From Acidobacteriota bacterium (lineage in GTDB: Bacteria > Acidobacteriota > Vicinamibacteria > Fen-336), in NCBI GenBank assembly GCA_003222275.1, contig QHVJ01000088.1:1-33068 (forward strand): a stretch of 33,068 nucleotides of DNA, given 5' to 3'. Below, in pieces: positions 1 through 7,471 of this stretch. Each line of letters starts with the position of its first letter. Positions within the stretch are counted from its first letter, which is position 1. The notes beneath the pieces were generated by a model. It saw nothing but the letters and a program-made list of their open reading frames with translations. It was not told the DNA's origin and did no database searches. The translations under genes were made by a program, and so were the position numbers.

Positions 1-1
1 C

Positions 2-319
2 GCCGAGGCCGCGCGCGTGCTCCAGGGCCTCGTCCGCCAGCGCGAGGACTCGGTCTTCCAGTTCCGCAAGGCGAACCGGCCGGAGCTGGTCCAGAAGGAG
101 GAGAAGGAGATCACGCTGCTGAAGAGCTACCTGCCTGCGGAGGCTTCGGACGCCGACATCCAGGCCGCGGTGGAGAAGGCGGTCGCGGAGACGGGGGCCG
201 CCTCGCCCAAGGACATGGGCAAGGCGATGAAGGCGGCCATGGCCGCCCTCGCGGCGCAGGGCAAGCCGGCGGACGGCCGCAAGGTCAGCGACGCGATGCG
301 CAAGCGGCTCGGGGGCTGA
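2..319 (+). CDS. YqeY/GatB-like domain protein (3' part)
   Basis: The reading frame is open from the left edge, so the start lies outside the window; about 105 C-terminal residues are visible of a family that is usually about 150 aa. The piece carries the family pattern RQREDSVFQFRKANR, then KEEKEI, a YLP turn and a C-terminal helical domain ending in DAMRKRL. YqeY proteins resemble the tail domain of the GatB subunit of Glu/Asp-tRNA amidotransferase, but a standalone role has not been firmly settled. The GTG at 17 is internal to the conserved part and is unlikely to be the true start. It ends 10 bases before nagZ and probably shares its transcript. The family call is secure; the function is open. 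Confidence 0.85.
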   Translation, partial: AEAARVLQGLVRQREDSVFQFRKANRPELVQKEEKEITLLKSYLPAEASDADIQAAVEKAVAETGAASPKDMGKAMKAAMAALAAQGKPADGRKVSDAMRKRLGG

Positions 320-329
320 GGAGGGCGCC

Positions 330-1433
330 ATGCGGGAGAGCGTGCGCAAGGCGGGGCAGCGCCTCATGGTGGGGTTCCACGGCCACGAGGCCTCCGCCGA
401 CGTCAAGAGCATGATCCGCGACTACGGGGCCGGCAGCGTGATCCTGTTCGCGCGCAACGTCGCTTCGCCGGAGCAGGTGGCCGAGCTGGTGCGGGAGCTG
501 CAGTCGGAGGCCCGGGCGGCCGGGCACGAGCTGCCGCTTCTCGTCTCCGTGGACCAGGAGGGTGGCCGTGTGGCCCGCATGCGCGCGCCGTGGACGGAAT
601 GGCCGCCGTTGCGCGCGCTCGGGCGCCAGGGGTCCGAGGAGTCGGCGCGGAAGATGGGGGAGGCGCTGGCGGCGGAGCTGCACGCCTGCGGCGTCCGCCT
701 GGATTTCGCGCCCGTCATGGACGTGGACACCAACCCGAACAATCCGGTCATCGGTGACCGCTCCTTCAGCGCCGACCCCGACCTCGTGGGCCGGCTGGGC
801 GCCGCGATGATCCGCGGCCTGCAGGGCGGCGGCGTTGCCGCCTGCGCGAAGCACTTCCCCGGCCACGGCGATACCGACCTCGATTCGCACCTCGAGATGC
901 CGACCGTCGAGCACTCGCGCTCACGGCTCGACGACGTGGAGCTGCGCCCCTTCCGGAAGGCGATCGAGGCGGGCGTGGCGTCGATCATGACCGCGCACGT
1001 CCTCGTGCGCGCGCTCGACGAGGAAGTGCCGGCGACCCTCTCCCCGCGCGTGATCGACGGCCTCCTGCGCCGGGAGCTGAGGTACGACGGCGTCGTCGTG
1101 ACCGACGACCTCGAGATGAAGGCCGTCGCCCAGCGCTGGGCGCCCGGACCGCTGGCCGTTCTGGCCGCCCAGGCGGGCTGCGATCTCCTTCCCGTGGGCG
1201 CGACGCACGACATGCAGGTCGAGACGCTCGAAGGCCTGGTGAAGGCCGTGGAGTCGGGCGAGATCCCCTGGAAGGCGATGGACGAGGCGTGCGGGCGGAT
1301 GCGCCGGTTGAAGGAACGCTTCCTGCTCCCGTGGCGCGATCCCGATCCGAAGGCGGCCCGCGCCGCCGCGGGCGCGGGGGAGAGGGTGGCCCTCGCCCGC
1401 GAGATCGCGCAACAAGCCGGCATGGCGCTCTAG
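330..1433 (+). CDS. nagZ: Beta-N-acetylhexosaminidase NagZ (GH3)
   Basis: This is a single-domain cytoplasmic GH3 glycosidase of 367 aa, close to the usual length of NagZ. It should remove GlcNAc from GlcNAc-anhydroMurNAc(-peptide) released by cell-wall turnover. Visible motifs are SVDQEGGRV (about 73-81), the KHFPGHGDTD loop (174-183) followed by D185-S-H187, which matches the Asp-His acid/base dyad of bacterial NagZ, and VVVTDDLEM, with D259 as the likely nucleophile. ATG 330 is preceded by a GAGGAGG ribosome-binding site. It has no signal peptide, in line with a cytosolic recycling role. It heads a compact gene run with an LD-carboxypeptidase and Mpl, which act on the other parts of the same muropeptides. 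Confidence is high. Confidence 0.94.
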   Translation: MRESVRKAGQRLMVGFHGHEASADVKSMIRDYGAGSVILFARNVASPEQVAELVRELQSEARAAGHELPLLVSVDQEGGRVARMRAPWTEWPPLRALGRQGSEESARKMGEALAAELHACGVRLDFAPVMDVDTNPNNPVIGDRSFSADPDLVGRLGAAMIRGLQGGGVAACAKHFPGHGDTDLDSHLEMPTVEHSRSRLDDVELRPFRKAIEAGVASIMTAHVLVRALDEEVPATLSPRVIDGLLRRELRYDGVVVTDDLEMKAVAQRWAPGPLAVLAAQAGCDLLPVGATHDMQVETLEGLVKAVESGEIPWKAMDEACGRMRRLKERFLLPWRDPDPKAARAAAGAGERVALAREIAQQAGMAL

Positions 1434-1436
1434 CCC

Positions 1437-2228
1437 GTGGATCTGGGTATAAAGGGCAAGGTGGCCGCGGTGGCCGCGGCTTCGCGCGGCCTCGGCCAGG
1501 CCACCGCCCGCGCCCTCGCCCGTGAGGGCGCCTCGGTCGCGATGTGCGGGCGCGACGAAAGCCGCATCCGCGAGGCGGCGGACGAGATCGCGCGGGAGAC
1601 GGGCGCGTCGACGCTGCCGGTCGTGGCGGACGTGGGGATGGCCGACGATTGCCGCCGCTTCGTCGAGGCGGCGGCCGCCGCATTCGGGCGCCTCGACATC
1701 CTCGTGACCAACACCGGTGGCCCCAAGCCCGGCGCCTTCGACGCCGTGGACGAGGCGCGTTGGGAAGAGGCCTTCCACACGACGCTCGCCAACGTCTTCC
1801 ATCTCGCGCGTGCCGCCGTGCCGCACATGAAGCGGAACCGTTGGGGCCGCATCGTCAACATCGCGTCGCTCTCGGCGAAGCAGCCCATCGACGGCCTCCT
1901 GCTCTCCAACGTCTTCCGGCCCGCCATCGTGGGCCTCGCCAAGACACTGGCGAACGAGCTGGGTGCCGATGGCATCCTCGTCAACACGGTCTGCCCCGGC
2001 TACACCCGCACCGACCGGCTGCAAGAGGTGGCGGAAGCGCGGGCGAAGGCCGCCGGCACGACGCCAGAGAAGGTCCTGGCCGATCTGGCCGAGTCGGTGC
2101 CGCTGAGGCGAGTGGCGGAGCCGGAGGAGTTCGCGGCCGTCGTCGCGTTCCTCTGCTCGGAGCCCGCCTCGTTCCTCACCGGCCTCACCCTCGCCGTCGA
2201 CGGCGGGGCGTGCAAGGGACTTCTCTGA
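1437..2228 (+). CDS. Atypical SDR-family protein lacking YxxxK
   Basis: The 263-aa Rossmann-fold protein resembles FabG-type 3-oxoacyl reductases throughout: an N-terminal nucleotide loop (AAASRGLG, where TGxxxGIG is usual), an NTGG motif near 92-95, S144 in IVNIASLS, and the C-terminal TRTDRL and LAVDGG segments. The catalytic pair is absent: where Y and K should stand, 13 and 17 residues after S144, the protein has S157 and R161 (SNVFR). Related SDRs with LSN..R in this place exist, so this looks like a real subgroup and not a sequencing error. Start GTG 1437 lies 3 bases after the nagZ stop. The substrate is unknown. Its place between nagZ and the LD-carboxypeptidase suggests a link to murein sugar or peptide recycling, but this is only context. 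Confidence 0.85.
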   Translation: MDLGIKGKVAAVAAASRGLGQATARALAREGASVAMCGRDESRIREAADEIARETGASTLPVVADVGMADDCRRFVEAAAAAFGRLDILVTNTGGPKPGAFDAVDEARWEEAFHTTLANVFHLARAAVPHMKRNRWGRIVNIASLSAKQPIDGLLLSNVFRPAIVGLAKTLANELGADGILVNTVCPGYTRTDRLQEVAEARAKAAGTTPEKVLADLAESVPLRRVAEPEEFAAVVAFLCSEPASFLTGLTLAVDGGACKGLL

Positions 2229-3157
2229 GCGACTGGACCCGGCCTCGGGCGCTGCGCACCGGCGACCTGGTCGGCGTGTGCGCGCCCGCGGGTCTCGTGG
2301 ATGCGGCCGCGCTCGACAGGGGCGTGGCCGAGCTGGAGTCGCTCGGTTTCCGCGTGCGGCGGGCGGAGGGCACCCTCGAGCGGCGCGGCTTCACCGCCGG
2401 ACCCCTGGCCACCCGGCTCGCGGCCCTGCGTGGCCTCTTCGCAGACGACGAGGTGAAAGGCATCTTCTGCGCCCGGGGCGGCGCGGGCGCCGCGTCGCTG
2501 CTTCCGCACCTCGAGGCGGAGTGGTTCCGCGCCCGGCCGAAGGTCTTCGTCGGCTACAGCGACCTCACGCTGCTTCACCTGTTCCTGAACCGGCTCGGCC
2601 TCGTGACCTTCCACGGTCCGATGGTGGCCAAGGATCTCGCCGGGCGCGCCTACGATCGCGACAGCCTCTGGGGGGCGATCACCGGTGAAGGTGTGCCCTA
2701 CCGCAGCGACGCCGAGGACCTCCTGCCCCTGCGCGGCGGCGAGGCCGAAGGCCGCCTGCGCGGCGGCTGCCTGAGCCTTCTCGCGGGAGCGGCGGGTACG
2801 CCGTGGGCCCTCGATACGGCGGGCGAGGACACGATCCTGTTCGTCGAGGACGTGGACGAGCCCCCGTACCGGATCGACCGGATGCTGCGCCAGCTCCGCT
2901 ACTCGGGGGCGCTCGCGCGGGTGCGGGGGATCGTGTTCGGCGACATGAAGGGATGCTCGCCCCGCCTCGAGGCCGACTACACGCTCGAGGACGTGGTGAG
3001 GGAGGCCCTCGAAGGCCTCGACGTTCCTCTCGCCCTCGGCCTCTCCAGCGGCCACAGCACCGGCCCCAACGTCACGCTTCCCTTCGGCGTGCGCGCGCGC
3101 CTGGCCTGTTCCGCGGACGAAGCACGGTTCGAGCTGAAGGAACGGGCCGTCTCGTGA
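2210..3157 (+). CDS. ldcA: LD-carboxypeptidase (peptidase family S66)
   Basis: S66 peptidases remove the terminal D-Ala from murein tetrapeptides in the cytoplasm, giving the tripeptide that Mpl re-uses. The protein shows the N-terminal GDLVGVCAPAG strand, the nucleophile loop VGYSDLT, LFVEDVDEPPYRIDR with the acidic catalytic residue, and GHSTGPNVTLPFG with the catalytic His. About 315 aa is normal for the family. The start is uncertain: the frame is open far upstream inside the SDR gene, no ATG is near, and the family's N-terminus begins shortly after 2225. GTG 2210 (overlapping the SDR gene by 19 bases) or CTG 2225 (overlapping its TGA) are the candidates; the former is given here. The stop overlaps the mpl start as GTGA. 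Confidence is high for family and role, moderate for the start. Confidence 0.9.
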   Translation: MQGTSLSDWTRPRALRTGDLVGVCAPAGLVDAAALDRGVAELESLGFRVRRAEGTLERRGFTAGPLATRLAALRGLFADDEVKGIFCARGGAGAASLLPHLEAEWFRARPKVFVGYSDLTLLHLFLNRLGLVTFHGPMVAKDLAGRAYDRDSLWGAITGEGVPYRSDAEDLLPLRGGEAEGRLRGGCLSLLAGAAGTPWALDTAGEDTILFVEDVDEPPYRIDRMLRQLRYSGALARVRGIVFGDMKGCSPRLEADYTLEDVVREALEGLDVPLALGLSSGHSTGPNVTLPFGVRARLACSADEARFELKERAVS

Positions 3158-4575
3158 AGATCCACCTGTCGGGCATCGCGGGGACGGCGATGGCCTCGCT
3201 CGCGGGCCTGCTGCGCGAGAAGGGCCACGCGCTGACGGGATCCGATCAGGACGTCTACCCGCCCATGTCCACCCAGCTCGAAGCACTCGGCATCCCCGTA
3301 AGATCGCCCTACGGCGCCGCCAACGTGCCCTCCGACGCCGACCTGGTGGTCATCGGGAACGCGCTGTCGAGGGGCAACCCCGAGGTGGAGGTCGTGCTCG
3401 ACCGCAAGCAGCGCATGTCGAGCATGCCGGCCCTGCTCGCCGAGGAGTTCCTGCGCGGCCGCACGTGTCTCGTCGTGGCCGGGACCCACGGCAAGACCAC
3501 GACCACCAGCATCCTCTCCTACATCCTCCACCACGCCGGGCGCGATCCGTCCTTCCTGATCGGTGGCGTACCCGTCGACTTCGAGCGCAGCTACCGGCTC
3601 GGCCGCGGGCCGCACTTCGTGGTCGAGGGCGACGAGTACGACACCGCTTTCTTCGACAAGCGGCCGAAGTTCGTCCACTACATGCCCGACGTCGCCATCA
3701 TCGGCAACGTAGAATACGACCACGCCGACATCTACCCCGATCTCGCCTCGGTGCAGCGGGCCTTCGTCCACCTGATGAACCTCATTCCACGCCGCGGCCT
3801 GCTGGTGGCCGGCCTCGAGACGCCCGCGCTGCGCGAGATCCTGCCGAAGGCGCAATCGCCGGTGGAGACCTTCGGCCTCGGCGAGGGGGCCGACTGGCGG
3901 GCGGTGGACGTGAAGCCGGCCGCCGATGGCTGGCGCTTCCGTCTCCTTCGCCGCGGAGCGGATCTGGGTGAGTTTCGCCTCGCGGTGCCCGGCGAGCACA
4001 ACCTGCGCAACGCCCTCGCGGCCATCGCCGCGGCGAGCGCCGCCGGCGTGGATCCCCAGGCCACGCGCCCGGCGCTGGCCAGCTTCGGCGGCGTGAAGCG
4101 GCGCCTGGAGATCCGTGGGCGCGTGCGGGGCGTCACCGTCTATGACGACTTCGCCCACCACCCGACGGCGGTGCGGGAGACGCTGCGGGCGCTGCGCAGC
4201 CTGCTCCCGACCGGTGCCGGCCGGCTGGTCGCCGTCTTCGAGCCGCGGTCCTACACCTCCCGCACGCGCGTCTTCCAGGAGGAGTTCGCCCGATCGTTCC
4301 AGGAGGCCGACCGCGTCATCGTGTCCGCCGCGCATCTGCCGGGGAAGGTACCGGAGAAGGACCGCATCTCGGAGAGCGAGCTGGTCCGGGCCATCTCGGA
4401 GCTGGGCAAGGACGCCCGCTTCGTGGCGGGCGTGGACGACATCGTCTCCCTGCTCGCGGCCGAGCTCCGCGAGGGCGACCGCCTGGTCGTCCTCTCCAAC
4501 GGCGGGTTCGGAGGGATACACGAAAAGCTCCTGCGGGCGCTGAACGCGGTCGCGACGGCGCCGCCGAGCCGGTAA
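3154..4575 (+). CDS. mpl: UDP-N-acetylmuramate:L-Ala-gamma-D-Glu-meso-DAP ligase Mpl
   Basis: This Mur-ligase of 473 aa joins recycled murein tripeptide to UDP-MurNAc with ATP. It has the N-terminal Rossmann domain (IHLSGIAGTAMASLAGLL), the P-loop GTHGKTTTT (110-118), the VVEGDEYDTAFFDKRPKFVHY segment that is typical of Mpl as opposed to MurC, a central HN motif (EHNLRNALA), and a C-terminal domain with DDFAHHPTAV and FEPRSYTSRTRVFQ. Start GTG 3154 overlaps the LD-carboxypeptidase stop by four bases, which implies translational coupling. With nagZ and the S66 peptidase it completes the muropeptide recycling path from GlcNAc removal to re-entry of the peptide. MurC is the main alternative, but the EGDEYDTAFFDK motif and the partners argue for Mpl. 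Confidence 0.93.
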   Translation: MKIHLSGIAGTAMASLAGLLREKGHALTGSDQDVYPPMSTQLEALGIPVRSPYGAANVPSDADLVVIGNALSRGNPEVEVVLDRKQRMSSMPALLAEEFLRGRTCLVVAGTHGKTTTTSILSYILHHAGRDPSFLIGGVPVDFERSYRLGRGPHFVVEGDEYDTAFFDKRPKFVHYMPDVAIIGNVEYDHADIYPDLASVQRAFVHLMNLIPRRGLLVAGLETPALREILPKAQSPVETFGLGEGADWRAVDVKPAADGWRFRLLRRGADLGEFRLAVPGEHNLRNALAAIAAASAAGVDPQATRPALASFGGVKRRLEIRGRVRGVTVYDDFAHHPTAVRETLRALRSLLPTGAGRLVAVFEPRSYTSRTRVFQEEFARSFQEADRVIVSAAHLPGKVPEKDRISESELVRAISELGKDARFVAGVDDIVSLLAAELREGDRLVVLSNGGFGGIHEKLLRALNAVATAPPSR

Positions 4576-4579
4576 AACC

Positions 4580-4608
4580 TGGCGGCGTGTCCGTCTCTAT
4601 GGTATAGA
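4580..4608 (+). promoter_or_regulatory. Candidate extended -10 promoter of the TonB receptor gene
   Basis: TATAGA at 4603-4608 is preceded by TG at 4600-4601, the extended -10 pattern. A -35 around 4580-4585 (TGGCGG) is weak. Transcription would begin near 4615 and leave a leader of about 115 bases. This is a motif match only. Confidence 0.3.
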
Positions 4609-4618
4609 CTTCGCGGTC

Positions 4619-4717
4619 GCCGCCAGCTCCCTGTGTGACATTCGCCGGAGCGTCACGGGGCGGCATTCGTCCCGCGGCCGAGATGTCCGGCTCGGGGTCG
4701 ACGCTTCGCCCCCGAGC
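4619..4717 (+). promoter_or_regulatory. Structured 5' leader with two hairpins ending at the RBS
   Basis: The leader of the TonB receptor gene can fold into two elements. The first nests GCCGCC (4619-4624) with GGCGGC (4659-4664) around GTGAC (4635-4639) with GTCAC (4652-4656). The second is a perfect 8-bp stem, GCTCGGGG (4690-4697) with CCCCGAGC (4710-4717), that touches the strong ribosome-binding site AAGGAGG (4718-4724), five bases before ATG 4730. Such a layout could control ribosome access. No known riboswitch consensus was recognised; in particular there is no cobalamin riboswitch core. Confidence 0.4.
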
Positions 4718-4729
4718 AAGGAGGATGGT

Positions 4730-7060
4730 ATGAAAGGGTTGATCCCCGCCGTCGGCCTCGGCCTCTTGTGGGCGGTCGCCGCCGCCGCGCAGGAACCCAA
4801 GCCCAGTCCCTCCCCGTCGCCCGCCAAGCCGCAGGACGAGACCGTCAAACGGGAGGAGACCGTCGTCGTCACCGCCTCCAAGACGGAGACGACGCTCATC
4901 AACGCTCCCGCGACCATGAGCGTCGTGACGAGCGAAGAGATCCTGGCCTCGCCCGCGCAGAACTACGGCGACCTCCTGCGGTCGGTTCCCGGCCTGAACG
5001 TCATCCAGCTCTCGGCCCGCGACGTCCAGATGACGAGCCGGCAGAGCACCAACACTCTCGTCAACTCTCAGCTCGCGCTTCTGGACGGACGGTCGATCTA
5101 CCTGGACTTTTTCGGGCTCGTGCTCTGGGACTTCGTCCCTACGAACCCGGGCGACATCAAGCAGATCGAGGTCGTGCGGGGACCGGCCTCGGCCGTGTGG
5201 GGAGCCAACGCGCTCACCGGCGTCATCAACATCATCACCAAGTCACCGCGGGAGGCGGCGGGACCGATGGGGACGAGCTTCACCTTGACCGGGGGAATCC
5301 TCGACCGGAACGCCTCTCCCGTGGGACAGGACCTCGACACCGGCAGCTCCTACGGCGCGAGCTTCTCGACCAACCAGGCCCCCAACGACCGCTGGTCGTA
5401 CCGGATCAGCGGTGGGTATTACCACTCCGACGCCTTCCCGCGTCCCGTGGGCAGGGTGCCTCCGGACCATCACCCCCTGGACCCGAGCGAAGCGGTGGGC
5501 GCGAGGCAGACTCCCGCCGACGGCGTGTTCCCCAACTTGAGCAACAGCCCCACCAACCAGCCCAAGGTGGACGTCCGCGTGGACCAGGAAACGGGAGGCG
5601 GCGGGCGCATGACCTATAGCGCCGGCGTCGCGGGCACGAAGGGGATCATCCACAGCGGCATCGGACCCTTCGACCTCCGCTTCGATTCCAACCACAAGTC
5701 CTACATGGGCTACGGCAAGGTCGGCTACTCGAAGGGAGCCTTCAAGATCAACGCCTTCACGAACCTGGTGGACGCCGAGGCTCCGAACCTGCTGAGCACG
5801 GACCTGCAGGGACTGCCGATCGTGCTGAGCTTCAGGACCAAGACCTACGATCTGGAGGCGGGCCACTCGGTGGTGTTGGGCGGCAAGCACATCCTCAGCT
5901 ACGGCGGCAACGTGCGGCGCAACGTCTTCGACATCTCGATCGCGCCGAATGCCAAGGACCGCACGGAGCTCGGGGCCTATGCCCAGGACGAGATCTACTT
6001 CAACCAGTTCCGGTTCACGCTCGGGGGCCGGGTGGACAAGTTCGGCAACCTCGACAAGGCCGTGTTCTCCCCCCGCATCACCGCCATGTACAAGCCGCTG
6101 GCGTCGCACTCGATCCGCCTCTCCTTCAACCGGGCCTTCCGCGCGCCCTCCACGATCAACAACTACCTGGACGTGACGATCAAGGCCCCGTCGGGCTTCC
6201 CGCTGGGAGTGATCTGCCAGCTCGCGCCTCCCCTGTGCGCGGCCAATCCCGCGATCGCCCGCCAGGTGCTGCCGCTGGGGCCGCGAGTGATCGGCTCCGA
6301 GGTGGCGCGGAGCATCAACCCCAACCTGCCGCCGCTGCGGCAGGAATCCCTGAACGCCTACGAGGCGGCCTACACCGGCACCTTCGGCGGCCGCACCACC
6401 GTGGGCCTCGCTTTCTACATCAACGACAGCAACGACAACATCAACTTCGTCACCACCCCGAGCGTGATCGCCTCCGTGGGCCTGCCCGCCCTCTTCACCT
6501 CGAAGAACCCCCCGCCCGGCTGGCCCTTCCCCGCCTCGCTGGTAGACCTTCCTGCCCTGCGGGCGGCGGTCTTCGACCGGCTGCCGGCGACCTACGCCTA
6601 CCTGAACCTGGGCCCGCTCCGCCAGAAGGGGTTAGAAGTCTCCATCGACCACCGCTTCACCGACGCCGTCAGCGGCTTCACCAACTACTCCTGGCAGGAC
6701 GACCCCAAGCCGCTTACCCCCGACCCTGGCCAGATCCCCTACGCGATCGCGGAGCTGTCGGTGCCGCCGCACCACCGCTTCAACGCCGGCCTCAACCTGA
6801 GCACCCGGCGCTTCCTCGGCAGCGCGTCGGTCAACTACGTGAGCAGGGCGTTCTGGCAGGACGTATTGGCGTCGCTCGGCTTCGACGGCTTCACCGACGC
6901 GTTCACGATGGTCAACGGAAGCTTCGGCGTACGGTGGGGTGACGGCCGGGTGACCACCACGATCAAGGCCACCAACATCACGAACGAGAACATCCGCCAG
7001 CACGTGTTCGGAGACGTCATCAAGCGGAACGTCGTGGGCGAGGTAAGGGTTCTCTTTTAG
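4730..7060 (+). CDS. TonB-dependent outer-membrane receptor
   Basis: The 776-aa protein has a short signal peptide (MKGLIPAVGLGLLWAVAAAA, cut near residue 20), a proline/serine-rich linker, a TonB-box-like segment ETVVVTAS (about 44-51), a plug domain with the NYGDLLRSVPGLNV, DGRSIY, IEVVRGPASAVWGANALTGVINIITK motifs, and then a 22-strand-type beta-barrel region that ends in phenylalanine (VRVLF), the usual outer-membrane insertion signal. It should carry a ligand across the outer membrane using TonB/ExbBD energy. The plug resembles vitamin B12 and siderophore receptors, but the ligand cannot be named. No TonB or ABC partner lies beside it. The start is well fixed by AAGGAGG five bases upstream. 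Two copies of a repeat element follow its stop. Confidence 0.93.
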   Translation: MKGLIPAVGLGLLWAVAAAAQEPKPSPSPSPAKPQDETVKREETVVVTASKTETTLINAPATMSVVTSEEILASPAQNYGDLLRSVPGLNVIQLSARDVQMTSRQSTNTLVNSQLALLDGRSIYLDFFGLVLWDFVPTNPGDIKQIEVVRGPASAVWGANALTGVINIITKSPREAAGPMGTSFTLTGGILDRNASPVGQDLDTGSSYGASFSTNQAPNDRWSYRISGGYYHSDAFPRPVGRVPPDHHPLDPSEAVGARQTPADGVFPNLSNSPTNQPKVDVRVDQETGGGGRMTYSAGVAGTKGIIHSGIGPFDLRFDSNHKSYMGYGKVGYSKGAFKINAFTNLVDAEAPNLLSTDLQGLPIVLSFRTKTYDLEAGHSVVLGGKHILSYGGNVRRNVFDISIAPNAKDRTELGAYAQDEIYFNQFRFTLGGRVDKFGNLDKAVFSPRITAMYKPLASHSIRLSFNRAFRAPSTINNYLDVTIKAPSGFPLGVICQLAPPLCAANPAIARQVLPLGPRVIGSEVARSINPNLPPLRQESLNAYEAAYTGTFGGRTTVGLAFYINDSNDNINFVTTPSVIASVGLPALFTSKNPPPGWPFPASLVDLPALRAAVFDRLPATYAYLNLGPLRQKGLEVSIDHRFTDAVSGFTNYSWQDDPKPLTPDPGQIPYAIAELSVPPHHRFNAGLNLSTRRFLGSASVNYVSRAFWQDVLASLGFDGFTDAFTMVNGSFGVRWGDGRVTTTIKATNITNENIRQHVFGDVIKRNVVGEVRVLF

Positions 7061-7065
7061 GAAAT

Positions 7066-7146
7066 CCGGGGGGGTGCGGTCGACGAAGCACCCCCCGCGC
7101 GCATTCGCGACCCCCCCGTCGCTCGCTCGCGAATGAATCGCTCGCA
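7066..7146 (+). repeat. Interspersed two-hairpin repeat, copy 1
   Basis: Hairpin A is a perfect 9-bp stem, GGGGGGTGC (7069-7077) with GCACCCCCC (7088-7096). After a linker with GCGCGCATTCGCG and a C7 run comes hairpin B, GCG-AATGAAT-CGC (7129-7141), flanked by CGCTCGCTC repeats. CATTCGCG (7102-7109) can also pair with CGCGAATG (7128-7135). It lies between convergent genes and could act as a terminator, although there is no T tract. Confidence 0.8.
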
Positions 7147-7159
7147 TCGTTTTCAATGT

Positions 7160-7232
7160 CGGGGGGTACGGGTCATCAGCACCCCCCGAACCCCCTCGTC
7201 GCTCGCTCGCGAATGAATCGCTCGCTCGCTGC
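7160..7232 (+). repeat. Interspersed two-hairpin repeat, copy 2
   Basis: This is a second unit in tandem with copy 1, in the same orientation. Hairpin A spans G6 at 7161-7166 to C6 at 7182-7187, with TAC facing GCA. Hairpin B is again GCG-AATGAAT-CGC (7209-7221). The segment GTCGCTCGCTCGCGAATGAA is identical in copies 1 and 2. Confidence 0.8.
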
Positions 7233-7268
7233 TACGGGCTACGCGCGACGGGGCTTCCGGCCAGGGCG

Positions 7269-7445
7269 CTAGAACAGGGTGTATATGAACGGGGCCACTG
7301 CCGAGCCCTGGGTGAATATCACCAGCAAGCCGAGCAGCGCCAGCATCATTACGATCGGGCCCAGCCACCACTTCTTGCGGACCCGCATGAAGGCCCACAG
7401 CTCGCCGATGATCCCCAGCTTCTCCCGCGATTCTTCAAAGGCCAT
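7269..7445 (-). CDS. DUF5989-family small membrane protein
   Basis: This 58-aa frame runs from ATG (complement of 7443-7445) to TAG. It reads MAFEESREKLGIIGELWAFM, then RVRKKWWLGPI, one hydrophobic helix (about 29-46), and ends in QGSAVAPFIYTLF. The ELW.F.R.RKKWWL.PI pattern and the FIYTLF end are typical of the DUF5989 family, a short one-TM protein found next to SxtJ and NodU/CmcH-type carbamoyltransferases. GAGGAG stands upstream of the start. It is the last gene of a three-gene minus-strand operon, 26 bases after the carbamoyltransferase. Its molecular role is unknown; membrane anchoring or assembly with SxtJ is a guess from constant association. Confidence 0.85.
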   Translation of the reverse strand: MAFEESREKLGIIGELWAFMRVRKKWWLGPIVMMLALLGLLVIFTQGSAVAPFIYTLF

Positions 7446-7471
7446 TGAATGCTCCTCGGCAGCGATCGCTA

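Noticed and set aside
1544-2209. Upstream part of the long open frame that contains the LD-carboxypeptidase
   Set aside because: These codons overlap the SDR gene in another frame and translate to Arg-rich sequence; the S66 family begins only at about 2225.
4576-4729. Cobalamin riboswitch before the TonB receptor
   Set aside because: The leader is only about 115-150 bases and lacks the conserved B12-box; the hairpins seen do not match that fold.
7066-7232. Tandem repeat units as a CRISPR array
   Set aside because: There are only two units, without uniform unique spacers or cas genes. Distant copies elsewhere show an interspersed element instead.
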